A DNA stretch of 64,000 nt from Pseudomonas sp. Irchel 3H7 (GCF_900187605.1 NZ_FYEA01000011.1:245876-309875), one strand, 5' to 3'; shown: positions 1-9,149, counted from the stretch's first letter. Numbers and translations are program-made. The notes: a model not told the origin generated them from the letters alone.

Positions 1-751
1 TCACTGCCGTATCAAGATCCTTGAGCAAGGTGCGCACGTGCCATTTGATCGGTTCGAAACGGCTTTCGGCCATTTGCGGGGCGAGGATCTGCAACGGTTT
101 CGAATCGGCAAAACCACCCGCCAGCGCCTCGGCGATCAGACTCGCATCGACCCCAGCCTGTTCGGCGAGTGCCACCACTTCAGCGATGACCAAAGCATTG
201 CAGGCGACGATCATCTGGTTGCAGGCCTTGGTCACCTGTCCCGCGCCGATGCCGCCCATGTGCGTGACGCGCTGACCGAGGTTGAGCAGCACCGCACGCA
301 CGCGCTGAAGATCTGCGGTATCGCCGCCGACCATGATCGCCAGGCTGCCCGCCTCCGCACCGACCACGCCGCCGGACACCGGTGAATCCAGCCAGGCCAT
401 GCCGGTTTTCGCCAGCAGTTGCGCCGCCATCTCGCGAGTGGCCGTTGGTTCAAGGCTGGAAAAATCCACCAGCAACTGGCCGCTTTTCGCGCCTTCGGCG
501 ATACCGCCCGCGCCAAACACCACCTCGCGAACCACTGCCGTATCGGCCAGACACAACATCACCACGTCGGCGTGTTCGCACAATTCAGCGGCAGTCGCCA
601 CCTGCCGGGCACCGGCCTCGACCAGTGGCGCGCACTTGGCCGGGTTGCGATTCCACACGGTCAGCGGGTAACCCGCCGCCAACAAACGGCGGCACATGGG
701 CAGGCCCATCAGACCGATTCCGGCGAACCCCAACGAAGGTAGCGTTGACAT
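1..751 (-). CDS. NAD(P)-dependent beta-hydroxyacid dehydrogenase (GlxR/GarR/MmsB-like), C-terminus cut by window edge
   Basis: The product belongs to the 3-hydroxyisobutyrate / tartronate semialdehyde reductase family, which reduces or oxidises small beta-hydroxyacids with NAD(P). The N-terminus has the Rossmann signature GFAGIGLMGLPM. A substrate-binding motif follows (LDSPVSGGVVGAEAGSLAIM), and then a GAGQVTKACNQ segment containing the expected catalytic lysine. About 250 residues are present of the roughly 290-300 usual, so the C-terminal helical domain is truncated at base 1. Two consecutive ATGs lie at 754 and 751. The GAGG ribosome site is better spaced for the inner one, so 751 was chosen. 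The exact substrate cannot be told from this part. Confidence 0.88.
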   Translation of the reverse strand, partial: MSTLPSLGFAGIGLMGLPMCRRLLAAGYPLTVWNRNPAKCAPLVEAGARQVATAAELCEHADVVMLCLADTAVVREVVFGAGGIAEGAKSGQLLVDFSSLEPTATREMAAQLLAKTGMAWLDSPVSGGVVGAEAGSLAIMVGGDTADLQRVRAVLLNLGQRVTHMGGIGAGQVTKACNQMIVACNALVIAEVVALAEQAGVDASLIAEALAGGFADSKPLQILAPQMAESRFEPIKWHVRTLLKDLDTAV

Positions 752-951
752 CATTTTGCCTCTTTTCGATTAAAGATCGCCGAATAATGGCCGATTCATC
801 AACGATCAGGAAAGGATTCCCCCCAGCGACAGTCAGGCCAAAACCCTGACGCTCGGGCTCAATTCGCGCAATTAAAAGACGCGAGATCTTATTCCGTGAG
901 GTTCGCAGGCAACTGGCCAGCGAGCCAACCAGTCCAGGTATATGGCGCACA

Positions 952-3150
952 ATGACTTCTAAAAATAATCCCGCCACTGCGGTATCCGATCTGACTTTGA
1001 GCCCCGCCGCCAACAGCCCGTCATCGTCGAAGCCATTGGTCCCGTCGCGCCCGCTGTCAACCCAGCAATACCTGTACTTCACCGAAACCAATACCGACCG
1101 CATCCTCGACAACCTCGACGGCCTGCGTGATCTGGTGTTCCCGCGCCCACCGCACCTGGAAGGCGACAACGAACAGCACAACGACCAGGAATTCCCCTCG
1201 GTGTGCCTGATCGGCCTCGGTCGCTGCGGCTCGAACATCGCCCTTGATGTCGCGGAGCTGGTGTACAACGCGCGCAAGTTCTACCTCAACGAATTCAATA
1301 ACGAAGACCGCGCGGCGGATCGCCGACTGGCCGACAAGGGTTACAGCCCGGCGCAGTGGATCAAGAACAACCTGCGCATCGGCCCGAACAAATCGACCAA
1401 ACCGGTGTTTCTGGTCGAACCGCTGGTGATGCTCGGCGACCTCGACAAGGACATCGCCGGGCGCATCCGTTTCTCGCGCAAGGGCGAGAAAAGCGGCTTC
1501 CTGCGCGACTACAGCAAAATGAAGATCATGGACTTGTCCGAAGTCCACGCCGGTGGCGCCGGTAACGCGCCGATCCTCGGCCAGTACCTGGCGAAGATCA
1601 TCCTCAACAAGGACACCCAGCGCTTCTCCAGCCCTGACTGGAAAATGATCCACTCGTACCTGATCGACAGCTGCGGCATCAAGGCCAACCAGTCGCGCCT
1701 GTATTTCTCGATCTTCAGTGCCGGCGGCGGTACCGGTTCCGGCATGGCTTCGGAGTTCGGTCTGGCCCAGCAGCACTCGTACATGAACAAGACGTTCGAC
1801 ACCAAGCCGATGGACGAACATGACGGCAAGAGCGGTCATTCGTTCGTGTTCGAGCCGATCTTCACCAGCGGCATCTGCGTGCTGCCGAACATTTCCGATC
1901 ACCGCAGCGAAATGTCCGAGGCGCTGCACATCAACGCCGGGCGCCTGCTGTGCAAATACCTTTCGGAAGAATGGGATTTCTCCTACAACTTCGCCAATGA
2001 AGACAGTAGCGAAGCCAGCGTCATGGGGCGTATCCGCCCATGGAACGCAATGATGCTGATCTCCAACGACATCATGCGTTACGCCGAAGAAAGCGATGAC
2101 GGCAACATCCAGAATATTGATGTCAATGCGATGGAAAAGCACGCCAACCAGTACATCTCGCAGCAGATCTTCAACATTCTCACGGCGCAGGCAGTCACCA
2201 CTGACTACGACCAGAACTACTTCCGCCGCGCCGGCATCGACATTGGCGAAACCATTCGCCTCGACGCCAACGACCTGTTCATGAGTCTGGCAGGCCCGGT
2301 GGCGATTGCCTACGCAGAATCGGTGGTACCGGAAACCCCGCCGCCGAGCAGCGACAAATTCAAGGTGTTCGATAAAGAGCCGCAGCGTCTGAACATCGAT
2401 GACCTGTTCTTCCGCTCGATCGATCTGCCGCATTTCAACAAAGTGACTCAGGCCATCGAAGGCATCAGTCTGCTGCCGATCGAGTCCAAGCGTTATCGCG
2501 CTTCGCTGGAGCAGTACAAGAACTCCGGCTACGACGCCGCGGCCCTGCACGACCTGCACTTCTTCAAGAACTGCTCGTCGGTGGTCTCGATCGTTTCGCT
2601 GCCGAAAGACTACAAGCTGTCGTACATGGACCTGAACCGGTTGAAGACGCACCTCAACAGCCTGTTCCCCAACACCACGCTCAAGCGTTACGCACTGGTA
2701 ATCGGCGCCTCGGCCAACCTGTCGCTGACCACGTTGATTGCGAAGAGCCCGTGCCTGTCGGACGACTTCCTGACCCTGATCGTCGCGTTTATCAAGCGTT
2801 GCTTCGCGAAGAACCCGTACCGCTTCGACGAGACCCTCGACAACTCGATTCTTGATTTCATCATCAACGAAGAATTCGACGAAGATCGCATCGACGACCT
2901 GCTCAACGAATTCGAGAACCCGGCGAAGATCCTCGACACCAACTGGTACGCGATCAAACCGATGTACGAGAAGAAGTACCGCGAGCTGATCAACGACAAA
3001 GAGAAGTTTGTCTCGATCAATGACATTCGCCTGTCGCGTGATTGCGTGAAGAAGTCGATCAAGTATTTGCGCGAGATCTATCGTCACCGGATTGGCAAGA
3101 CCAAGGTTATTTCGCTGAATAACCATACCGGCAAGTCGTTTACGGTCTGA
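952..3150 (+). CDS. Tubulin/FtsZ-superfamily-like protein of unknown role (orphan, 732 aa)
   Basis: Seen: residues 85-95 read CLIGLGRCGSN, resembling the T1 nucleotide-binding loop of tubulin (GQCGN) and FtsZ. Residues 258-264 are GGGTGSG, the tubulin/FtsZ T4 signature, preceded by a hydrophobic strand (FSIFSA). Near residue 560 a segment DLNRLKTHLNSLFP resembles the tubulin T7 region. Residues 1-80 are Ser/Pro-rich and probably flexible. The T1-T4 spacing (about 170 residues) is much longer than in FtsZ (about 90), so it is not a housekeeping FtsZ. It best fits the divergent Tubulin_2 / FtsZ-like group. Inferred: GTP binding and possibly filament formation. There are no membrane segments or signal peptide. 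It stands alone with no operon partner, and its start is preceded only by a weak AGG. Confidence 0.72.
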   Translation: MTSKNNPATAVSDLTLSPAANSPSSSKPLVPSRPLSTQQYLYFTETNTDRILDNLDGLRDLVFPRPPHLEGDNEQHNDQEFPSVCLIGLGRCGSNIALDVAELVYNARKFYLNEFNNEDRAADRRLADKGYSPAQWIKNNLRIGPNKSTKPVFLVEPLVMLGDLDKDIAGRIRFSRKGEKSGFLRDYSKMKIMDLSEVHAGGAGNAPILGQYLAKIILNKDTQRFSSPDWKMIHSYLIDSCGIKANQSRLYFSIFSAGGGTGSGMASEFGLAQQHSYMNKTFDTKPMDEHDGKSGHSFVFEPIFTSGICVLPNISDHRSEMSEALHINAGRLLCKYLSEEWDFSYNFANEDSSEASVMGRIRPWNAMMLISNDIMRYAEESDDGNIQNIDVNAMEKHANQYISQQIFNILTAQAVTTDYDQNYFRRAGIDIGETIRLDANDLFMSLAGPVAIAYAESVVPETPPPSSDKFKVFDKEPQRLNIDDLFFRSIDLPHFNKVTQAIEGISLLPIESKRYRASLEQYKNSGYDAAALHDLHFFKNCSSVVSIVSLPKDYKLSYMDLNRLKTHLNSLFPNTTLKRYALVIGASANLSLTTLIAKSPCLSDDFLTLIVAFIKRCFAKNPYRFDETLDNSILDFIINEEFDEDRIDDLLNEFENPAKILDTNWYAIKPMYEKKYRELINDKEKFVSINDIRLSRDCVKKSIKYLREIYRHRIGKTKVISLNNHTGKSFTV

Positions 3151-3170
3151 TCGAAGGCCGAGTCGCCGCC

Positions 3171-3257
3171 ATCGCTGGCAAGCCAGCTCCCACAGGGTCC
3201 GGGTGAACACAATTATTGTGTAAACCACAAAACCTGTGGGAGCTGGCTTGCCAGCGA
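3171..3257. repeat. REP-like inverted repeat (GTGGGAGCTGGCTTGCCAGCGA family)
   Basis: Two arms of about 25 bases at 3171-3196 and 3232-3257 are inverted copies around a 35-base AT-richer centre. They lie just downstream of the tubulin-like gene. This is the familiar Pseudomonas intergenic palindrome type; as RNA it would form a long hairpin on either strand. Confidence 0.85.
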
Positions 3258-3310
3258 AGAGGCCCTGAAATTCACTGAAGATTTCAGCCTTTCCAATATC
3301 CAGAAACAAT

Positions 3311-3332
3311 TAAGCAGCCGTTAGGCTGCTTA
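3311..3332. terminator. Short perfect hairpin, possible terminator
   Basis: A 9-bp perfect stem (TAAGCAGCC / GGCTGCTTA) with a 4-base loop sits between the tubulin-like gene and the convergent DUF2288 gene. There is no strong T-run on the plus strand; the minus-strand side (attgtttctg) is mildly T-rich. The rest of the 303-base gap (3151-3453) holds the REP-like repeat and nothing else recognisable. Confidence 0.4.
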
Positions 3333-3453
3333 CTAAACTGTTCCCGTTACGTTTACGTCACCGTGAGGTCACCCGCGCTTGTGGCGATTCTTCACGGCAA
3401 CGTGCCATCACGCTACTCCGCTACACACTTTCCGCTGACGGCCGGTCGCACCA

Positions 3454-3774
3454 TCAAGGTGCGACGCCAGCAGCGACCGCCCTTTCCTGGATCAGAATCC
3501 ACGGCGAAACCACCACTGCCCACAGCTGTGGATCACGTTCGAAAAGATCCAGCGCCCGCGATTCAGACAGCTTGGCGACTTTGTCTGCGGCCAGCCAGGC
3601 AGCCACTTTCTCGCCTTCATCCGACGCCACGGCCTCGGCAGCGGCGATCAAATCGAGCGCGGGGTCGACCCACAATAGGGCACCCTTGGCGAAGAACGGC
3701 TCCAACTCTTTCCAGGTAATAGATGCGGTTTCACCAAGCAGCTTGGCATAGAGGGTGCTAGGTTCTTGATTCAT
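3454..3774 (-). CDS. DUF2288 domain-containing protein
   Basis: A small acidic cytoplasmic protein of 106 residues beginning MNQEPSTLYAKLLGETASI, which I recognise as the DUF2288 family common in Pseudomonas. The central part (WKELEPFFAKGALLWVDPAL) is the most characteristic stretch. No catalytic motif, signal peptide or membrane segment is visible and no function is known to me. The frame is open 19 codons further upstream, but that extension (Arg/Tyr-rich) does not look like family sequence, so the internal ATG at 3774 was chosen. It is a single gene convergent with the tubulin-like gene. Confidence 0.85.
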   Translation of the reverse strand: MNQEPSTLYAKLLGETASITWKELEPFFAKGALLWVDPALDLIAAAEAVASDEGEKVAAWLAADKVAKLSESRALDLFERDPQLWAVVVSPWILIQERAVAAGVAP

Positions 3775-4009
3775 GGGAGCTGTCCGGAAAAGAAATCGAC
3801 GCGAATAATAACGTCGGTGGTCCGTCAGCAAAACCCGGTTGCAAATGGCTGTACCGAACGAAAAGAGCAGGAACGCCAGGGAATGCTGCTGATTGGGCTA
3901 TATGCCCACCAACGCCCCGCCGCAATTCTGTCTTTTTCATTCAAAAATGCGACACCCCCAAGTTTTGCCCCTCGGCGCCCGCTTCCCAGGCTGACAACCG
4001 GCGCTCTAC

Positions 4010-4025
4010 ACTGTACCGGTACAGT
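4010..4025. promoter_or_regulatory. Perfect 16-bp palindrome upstream of the branched-chain amino acid transporter
   Basis: ACTGTACCGGTACAGT is a perfect dyad 102 bases before the braC start, the size expected for the operator of a dimeric repressor or activator. It is the only strong symmetry in the 352-base gap between 3774 and 4127; the rest of the gap shows no gene and no clear sigma-70 box that I would assert. The protein that binds it is not identifiable from sequence. Confidence 0.5.
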
Positions 4026-4126
4026 TGCCGGGGGCATTTCCGGAGGGTATCGCAAAGATATCTGACCCGGTTCTGCTGCTACGGCGCCAGAACTCAAAAA
4101 AATTACAACAGTAAGAGTGGAGCACT

Positions 4127-5254
4127 ATGACTAAGGCTACTAAGCAGATTTCCAAACTGTTTGCCGCTATGGTTCTGGCCGGGGTTGCCAGCCATTCGTT
4201 CGCAGCTGACACCATCAAAATCGGTATCGCCGGTCCTAAAACCGGTCCAGTAGCCCAGTACGGCGACATGCAGTTCAGTGGCGCAAAAATGGCCATCGAG
4301 CAAATCAACGCCAAGGGCGGCGTCGACGGCAAGAAACTTGAAGCCGTTGAATACGACGATGCCTGCGATCCAAAACAAGCGGTAGCGGTTGCGAACAAGG
4401 TCGTCAACGACGGCGTCAAGTTCGTCGTCGGTCACCTGTGCTCCAGCTCCACTCAACCGGCTTCGGACATCTACGAAGACGAAGGCGTGATCATGATCAC
4501 CCCGGCTGCCACCAGCCCGGACATCACCGCCCGTGGTTACAAAATGGTCTTCCGCACCATCGGTCTGGACAGCGCCCAGGGCCCTGCCGCCGGTAACTAC
4601 ATTGCCGACCACGTGAAACCGAAAATTGTCGGCGTCCTGCACGACAAGCAACAGTACGGTGAAGGCATCGCCACCGCGGTGAAATCGACCCTCGAGAAGA
4701 AAGGCACCAAAGTTGCCGTGTTCGAAGGCGTCAACGCCGGCGACAAAGATTTCTCGGCGATCATCGCCAAACTCAAGCAAGCCAACGTCGATTTCGTCTA
4801 CTACGGCGGCTACCACCCGGAGCTGGGTCTGATCCTGCGTCAAGCACAGGAAAAGGGTCTGAAAGCCAAGTTCATGGGTCCGGAAGGCGTGGGTAACGAC
4901 TCGATCACTCAGATCGCCAAGGACGCGTCCGAAGGCCTGCTGGTGACCCTGCCGAAATCCTTCGACCAGGATCCAGCCAACATCGCCCTGGCCGATGCCT
5001 TCAAAGCGAAGAAAGAAGATCCAAGCGGTCCGTTCGTGTTCCCGTCCTACTCGGCGGTTGAAGTGATTGCCGAAGGCATCAAGGCAGCCAAGTCCGAAGA
5101 CGCGACCAAAGTGGCTGAAGCCATTCACGCCGGTACCTTCAAGACCCCGACTGGCGACCTGAGCTTCGACGCCAAGGGCGACTTGAAAGACTTCAAATTC
5201 GTGGTCTACGAGTGGCACAACGGCAAACCTAAAACTGAAGTATCGCCTCAGTAA
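4127..5254 (+). CDS. braC: Branched-chain amino acid ABC transporter substrate-binding protein (BraC/LivK-like)
   Basis: Periplasmic receptor that delivers Leu/Ile/Val (and often Ala/Thr) to the BraDEFG membrane complex. A 26-residue signal peptide (basic start, hydrophobic core, SFA cleavage) precedes mature ADTIKIGIAGPKTG. The segments VVGHLCSSSTQPAS and ITPAATSPDIT are typical of the ligand-binding lobes of type I periplasmic receptors. At 375 residues it matches the family length. A clear ribosome site (GTGGAG) precedes the ATG. It is followed by its own terminator, the usual arrangement for making receptor in excess over the permease. Confidence 0.93.
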   Translation: MTKATKQISKLFAAMVLAGVASHSFAADTIKIGIAGPKTGPVAQYGDMQFSGAKMAIEQINAKGGVDGKKLEAVEYDDACDPKQAVAVANKVVNDGVKFVVGHLCSSSTQPASDIYEDEGVIMITPAATSPDITARGYKMVFRTIGLDSAQGPAAGNYIADHVKPKIVGVLHDKQQYGEGIATAVKSTLEKKGTKVAVFEGVNAGDKDFSAIIAKLKQANVDFVYYGGYHPELGLILRQAQEKGLKAKFMGPEGVGNDSITQIAKDASEGLLVTLPKSFDQDPANIALADAFKAKKEDPSGPFVFPSYSAVEVIAEGIKAAKSEDATKVAEAIHAGTFKTPTGDLSFDAKGDLKDFKFVVYEWHNGKPKTEVSPQ

Positions 5255-5280
5255 GGCGCTGCCTGACTGACTGCCAATAA

Positions 5281-5309
5281 AGCCCACGGCGTGCCGTGGG
5301 CTTTGTTTT
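5281..5309 (+). terminator. Rho-independent terminator after braC
   Basis: A 10-bp perfect stem (AGCCCACGGC / GCCGTGGGCT) with a 2-base gap between the arms is followed by TTGTTTT. It separates the receptor gene from the downstream permease genes and probably acts as a partial terminator. Confidence 0.88.
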
Positions 5310-5485
5310 ACGAATGTATTGGGCCGCGCTGGCGTGATCCGCCAGTCTCCCCACCTGAAAATCTCAAAACCGTCATCAGCGGTTCGCTGGCAAAACCCGG
5401 ATTCGAAGTGGATAAAGATCCACGGGGCCGGGCGGGAAAATGACTCCACCAGTGAAATGCGTATCAGGTTTTTAGGAGCGCTGTA

Positions 5486-6409
5486 ATGCCTGACATCTAT
5501 CACTTCTTCCAACAGCTGGTTAACGGCCTGAACGTTGGCAGCATGTATGCCTTGATCGCCATCGGCTACACGATGGTTTACGGCATCATTGGAATGATCA
5601 ACTTCGCCCACGGCGAGGTGTACATGATCGGCTCTTACGTGGCGTTCATCGCCATCGCCGGGTTGACCATGATGGGACTCGACAGTGTCCCGCTGTTGAT
5701 GACGGCGGCGTTCATCGCCAGTATCGTCGTCACCAGTTCCTACGGTTACAGCATCGAACGGATCGCCTACCGCCCCCTGCGCGGCAGCAACCGTCTGATT
5801 CCGCTGATTTCCGCGATCGGTATGTCGATCTTCCTGCAGAACACGGTTCTGCTGGCGCAAGACTCCAAGGACAAAGCTATCCCCAACCTGATTCCGGGCA
5901 ACATTGCCTTCGGCCCAGGTGGCGCACAAGAAGTGCTGATTTCCTACATGCAAATCGTGGTGTTCGTGGTGACCCTGATCGCCATGCTCGGCCTGACGCT
6001 GTTCATCTCCCGCTCTCGCTTGGGTCGCGCCTGCCGCGCCTGCGCCGAAGACATCAAGATGGCCAACCTGCTCGGCATCAACACCAACAACATCATCGCC
6101 CTGACCTTCGTCATTGGTGCCGCGCTGGCAGCCGTTGCGGCTGTGCTGCTGAGCATGCAATACGGGGTGATCAACCCGAACGCCGGTTTCCTCGTCGGCC
6201 TCAAAGCCTTCACCGCTGCGGTACTTGGCGGTATCGGCAGCATCCCCGGCGCCATGCTCGGCGGGCTGGTGCTTGGGGTGGCAGAAGCCTTTGGTGCCGA
6301 TATCTTCGGCGACCAGTACAAGGACGTCGTGGCATTCGGCTTGTTGGTTCTGGTGCTGTTGTTCCGTCCGACCGGCATTCTGGGCCGTCCGGAGGTTGAG
6401 AAAGTATGA
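5486..6409 (+). CDS. livH: Branched-chain amino acid ABC transporter permease LivH/BraD
   Basis: Inner-membrane permease of the high-affinity branched-chain amino acid importer, 307 residues with about eight hydrophobic segments. N-terminal LVNGLNVGSMYALIAIGYTMVYGIIGMINFAHGE is the hallmark stretch of LivH (read here in pieces), with the INFAHGE motif at about residues 40-46. C-terminal AVLGGIGSIPGAMLGG is the family's coupling/transport motif. A strong ribosome site (TAGGAG) precedes the ATG. Its stop codon overlaps the next start by ATGA, showing translational coupling with livM. Confidence 0.95.
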   Translation: MPDIYHFFQQLVNGLNVGSMYALIAIGYTMVYGIIGMINFAHGEVYMIGSYVAFIAIAGLTMMGLDSVPLLMTAAFIASIVVTSSYGYSIERIAYRPLRGSNRLIPLISAIGMSIFLQNTVLLAQDSKDKAIPNLIPGNIAFGPGGAQEVLISYMQIVVFVVTLIAMLGLTLFISRSRLGRACRACAEDIKMANLLGINTNNIIALTFVIGAALAAVAAVLLSMQYGVINPNAGFLVGLKAFTAAVLGGIGSIPGAMLGGLVLGVAEAFGADIFGDQYKDVVAFGLLVLVLLFRPTGILGRPEVEKV

Positions 6410-7662
6410 CTAGGAATCTTAAACAGGCACTGTTCAGTGCCTTGCTGGTGTGGGCCGTGGCCTACCCGGTACTCGGTTTGAAACTGACCATCGTCGGCAT
6501 CAACCTGGAAGTGCACAACACCAGCCCGACCGTGCTGGCGACCATCGCCATCTGTTCGGTGCTGATGTTCCTGCGCGTGCTGTTCAACCAGCAGATCAGC
6601 AAAGCCTGGCGTGCGTCGCCGGGCCTGCCGCTGATTCCGGCCAAGGCGAGCAACTTCCTCACCCTGCCAACCACCCAGCGCTATTTCATCATTGCGCTGA
6701 TCCTGGTGGCGCTGGTGTGGCCGTTCTTCGGCTCCCGTGGCGCGGTGGATATCGCGACGCTGATCCTGATCTACGTGATGCTCGGCCTCGGTCTGAACAT
6801 CGTCGTCGGTCTGGCCGGTCTGCTCGACCTCGGTTACGTCGGTTTCTACGCCGTCGGCGCCTACAGCTACGCGCTGCTGTCGCACTACTACGGCCTGAGC
6901 TTCTGGATCTGCCTGCCGATTGCCGGCCTGATGGCGGCGACGTTCGGCTTCCTGCTGGGCTTCCCGGTGTTGCGTCTGCGCGGTGACTATCTGGCGATCG
7001 TGACCCTCGGCTTCGGTGAGATCATCCGTCTGTTCCTGCGTAACCTGACCGACATCACCGGTGGCCCGAACGGCATCAGCAACATCGAGAAACCGACGTT
7101 CTTCGGTCTGACCTTTGAACGCAAGGCTGCGGAAGGCATGCAAACCTTCCACGAGTATTTTGGCCTGCAATACAACTCGATCAACAAGGTGATTTTCCTC
7201 TACCTGGTTGCGCTACTGCTGGCGCTGGCGGCGCTGTTCGTCATCAACCGTCTGCTGCGCATGCCGATCGGTCGTGCGTGGGAAGCGCTGCGTGAAGATG
7301 AAATCGCTTGCCGTGCACTGGGTCTGAATCCAACGATCATCAAGCTCTCCGCGTTCACTCTCGGCGCTGCATTCGCCGGTTTCGCCGGTAGCTTCTTCGC
7401 TGCGCGTCAGGGTCTGGTGACGCCGGAGTCGTTCACCTTCATCGAGTCGGCGATCATCCTCGCCATCGTTGTGTTGGGTGGCATGGGCTCGCAGTTGGGC
7501 GTGATCCTGGCGGCCGTGGTGATGATCCTGTTGCCGGAAATGATGCGTGAGTTCAGCGAGTACCGCATGTTGATGTTCGGTGCCCTGATGGTGTTGATGA
7601 TGATTTGGCGTCCACAAGGTCTGCTGCCGATGCAACGCCCACACATGGAGTTGCGAAAATGA
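6406..7662 (+). CDS. livM: High-affinity branched-chain amino acid ABC transporter permease LivM/BraE
   Basis: Second inner-membrane permease of the importer, 418 residues. The N-terminal third (residues 1-105) carries additional hydrophobic helices typical of the gammaproteobacterial LivM. The core then has MLGLGLNIVVGLAGLLDLGYVGF and a late VVLGGMGSQLGVILAA motif, which mirrors that of LivH. It overlaps livH upstream and livG downstream by four bases each (ATGA), so livHMG are translated as a coupled unit. Confidence 0.95.
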   Translation: MTRNLKQALFSALLVWAVAYPVLGLKLTIVGINLEVHNTSPTVLATIAICSVLMFLRVLFNQQISKAWRASPGLPLIPAKASNFLTLPTTQRYFIIALILVALVWPFFGSRGAVDIATLILIYVMLGLGLNIVVGLAGLLDLGYVGFYAVGAYSYALLSHYYGLSFWICLPIAGLMAATFGFLLGFPVLRLRGDYLAIVTLGFGEIIRLFLRNLTDITGGPNGISNIEKPTFFGLTFERKAAEGMQTFHEYFGLQYNSINKVIFLYLVALLLALAALFVINRLLRMPIGRAWEALREDEIACRALGLNPTIIKLSAFTLGAAFAGFAGSFFAARQGLVTPESFTFIESAIILAIVVLGGMGSQLGVILAAVVMILLPEMMREFSEYRMLMFGALMVLMMIWRPQGLLPMQRPHMELRK

Positions 7663-8426
7663 GCCGCGAGATCCTTAAAGTCGAAAACCTGAGCATGCGC
7701 TTCGGCGGTTTGCTCGCGGTCAACGGTGTGGCCCTGACAGTCAAAGAGAAACAGGTGGTTGCATTGATCGGGCCGAACGGCGCGGGCAAGACCACCGTGT
7801 TCAACTGCCTGACCGGTTTCTATCAGCCCACCGGCGGCAGCATCCTGCTGGACGGCGAGCCGATTCAAGGCCTGCCGGGCCACAAGATCGCCCTCAAAGG
7901 CGTGGTGCGTACCTTCCAGAACGTGCGCTTGTTCAAGGACATGACGGCGGTCGAGAACCTGTTGATCGCCCAGCACCGTCACCTCAACACCAACTTCCTG
8001 TCCGGCCTGTTCAAGACCCCGGCGTTCCGCAAAAGCGAGCGCGAGGCCATGGAGTTTGCCGAGTACTGGCTGGAAAAGGTCAACCTCAAAGAGTTCGCCA
8101 ACCGTACCGCCGGCACCCTGGCCTACGGTCAGCAACGGCGTCTGGAAATCGCTCGTTGCATGATGACCCGTCCGCGGATCCTCATGCTCGACGAACCGGC
8201 CGCTGGTCTGAACCCGAAAGAAACCGAAGACCTCAAGGCGCTGATAAGCGTGCTGCGTGAAGAGCACAACGTCACCGTGCTGTTGATCGAACACGACATG
8301 AAACTGGTCATGAGCATTTCCGACCACATCGTCGTGATCAACCAGGGCACGCCTCTGGCTGACGGCACGCCGGAACAGATCCGCGACAATCCTGAAGTGA
8401 TCAAAGCCTACCTGGGGGAAGCGTAA
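7659..8426 (+). CDS. livG: Branched-chain amino acid ABC transporter ATP-binding protein LivG/BraF
   Basis: ATPase subunit of the importer, 255 residues. Walker A is GPNGAGKTT (about residues 39-47), the signature is LAYGQQRRLEIARC, and Walker B is RILMLDEPAAGLNP. The H-loop is LLIEHDM. The long LivG-type insertion between Walker A and the signature is present (HRHLNTNFLSGLF). The start at 7659 overlaps the livM stop (ATGA); the open frame extends upstream of it, but only inside livM. Confidence 0.95.
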   Translation: MSREILKVENLSMRFGGLLAVNGVALTVKEKQVVALIGPNGAGKTTVFNCLTGFYQPTGGSILLDGEPIQGLPGHKIALKGVVRTFQNVRLFKDMTAVENLLIAQHRHLNTNFLSGLFKTPAFRKSEREAMEFAEYWLEKVNLKEFANRTAGTLAYGQQRRLEIARCMMTRPRILMLDEPAAGLNPKETEDLKALISVLREEHNVTVLLIEHDMKLVMSISDHIVVINQGTPLADGTPEQIRDNPEVIKAYLGEA

Positions 8427-9128
8427 ATGCTGCAGTTCGAAAACGTTTCCACCTTCTACGGCAAGATCCAGGCCCTGCACAACGTCAACGTCGAAGTCCG
8501 TCAGGGCGAGATCGTGACCCTGATCGGCGCCAACGGTGCCGGCAAGTCCACGCTGCTGATGACGCTCTGCGGTTCGCCGCAGGCGCACAGCGGCAGCATC
8601 CGCTACATGGGTGAGGAACTGGTCGGCCAGGACTCGTCGCAGATCATGCGCAAGAGCATTGCCGTGGTGCCGGAAGGTCGTCGGGTGTTCGCCCGTCTGA
8701 CCGTTGAAGAAAACCTGTCCATGGGCGGCTTCTTCACCGACAAGGGCGACTATCAGGAGCAAATGGACAAGGTTCTCGGCCTGTTCCCGCGCCTGAAAGA
8801 ACGCTTCAACCAGCGCGGCGGCACCATGTCCGGCGGCGAACAGCAGATGCTCGCCATCGGCCGTGCGTTAATGAGCAAGCCGAAACTGCTGCTGCTCGAC
8901 GAGCCGTCGCTGGGCCTGGCACCGATCATCATCCAGCAGATTTTCGACATCATCGAAATGCTGCGCAAGGATGGTGTGACGGTGTTCCTGGTCGAGCAGA
9001 ACGCCAACCAGGCGCTGAAAATCGCTGACCGCGCCTACGTTCTGGAGAACGGCCGCGTGGTCATGCAAGGCACCGGTGAAGCGCTGCTGACCGACCCGAA
9101 AGTACGCGAGGCGTATCTCGGCGGTTGA
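8427..9128 (+). CDS. livF: Branched-chain amino acid ABC transporter ATP-binding protein LivF/BraG
   Basis: Second ATPase subunit, 233 residues, which heterodimerises with LivG to power uptake. Walker A is GANGAGKST, the Q-loop region carries VVPEGRRVFARLTVEENL (a LivF hallmark), the signature is MSGGEQQMLAIGRAL and Walker B is LLLLDEPSLGLAP. It begins directly after the livG stop with GGGGAAG as ribosome site. It is the last gene of the operon, followed by a strong terminator. Confidence 0.95.
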   Translation: MLQFENVSTFYGKIQALHNVNVEVRQGEIVTLIGANGAGKSTLLMTLCGSPQAHSGSIRYMGEELVGQDSSQIMRKSIAVVPEGRRVFARLTVEENLSMGGFFTDKGDYQEQMDKVLGLFPRLKERFNQRGGTMSGGEQQMLAIGRALMSKPKLLLLDEPSLGLAPIIIQQIFDIIEMLRKDGVTVFLVEQNANQALKIADRAYVLENGRVVMQGTGEALLTDPKVREAYLGG

Positions 9129-9149
9129 TGCATGTCGCCAAACAAACAA

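Noticed and set aside
1057..3309. Minus-strand open frame of 750 codons opposite the tubulin-like gene
   Set aside because: Val/Gln/Arg-rich antisense of a high-GC gene with no motif or ribosome site; the plus strand carries nucleotide-binding motifs.
4103..6160. Minus-strand open frame of 685 codons opposite braC and livH
   Set aside because: Spans two clear genes on the other strand; composition is typical of antisense shadow.
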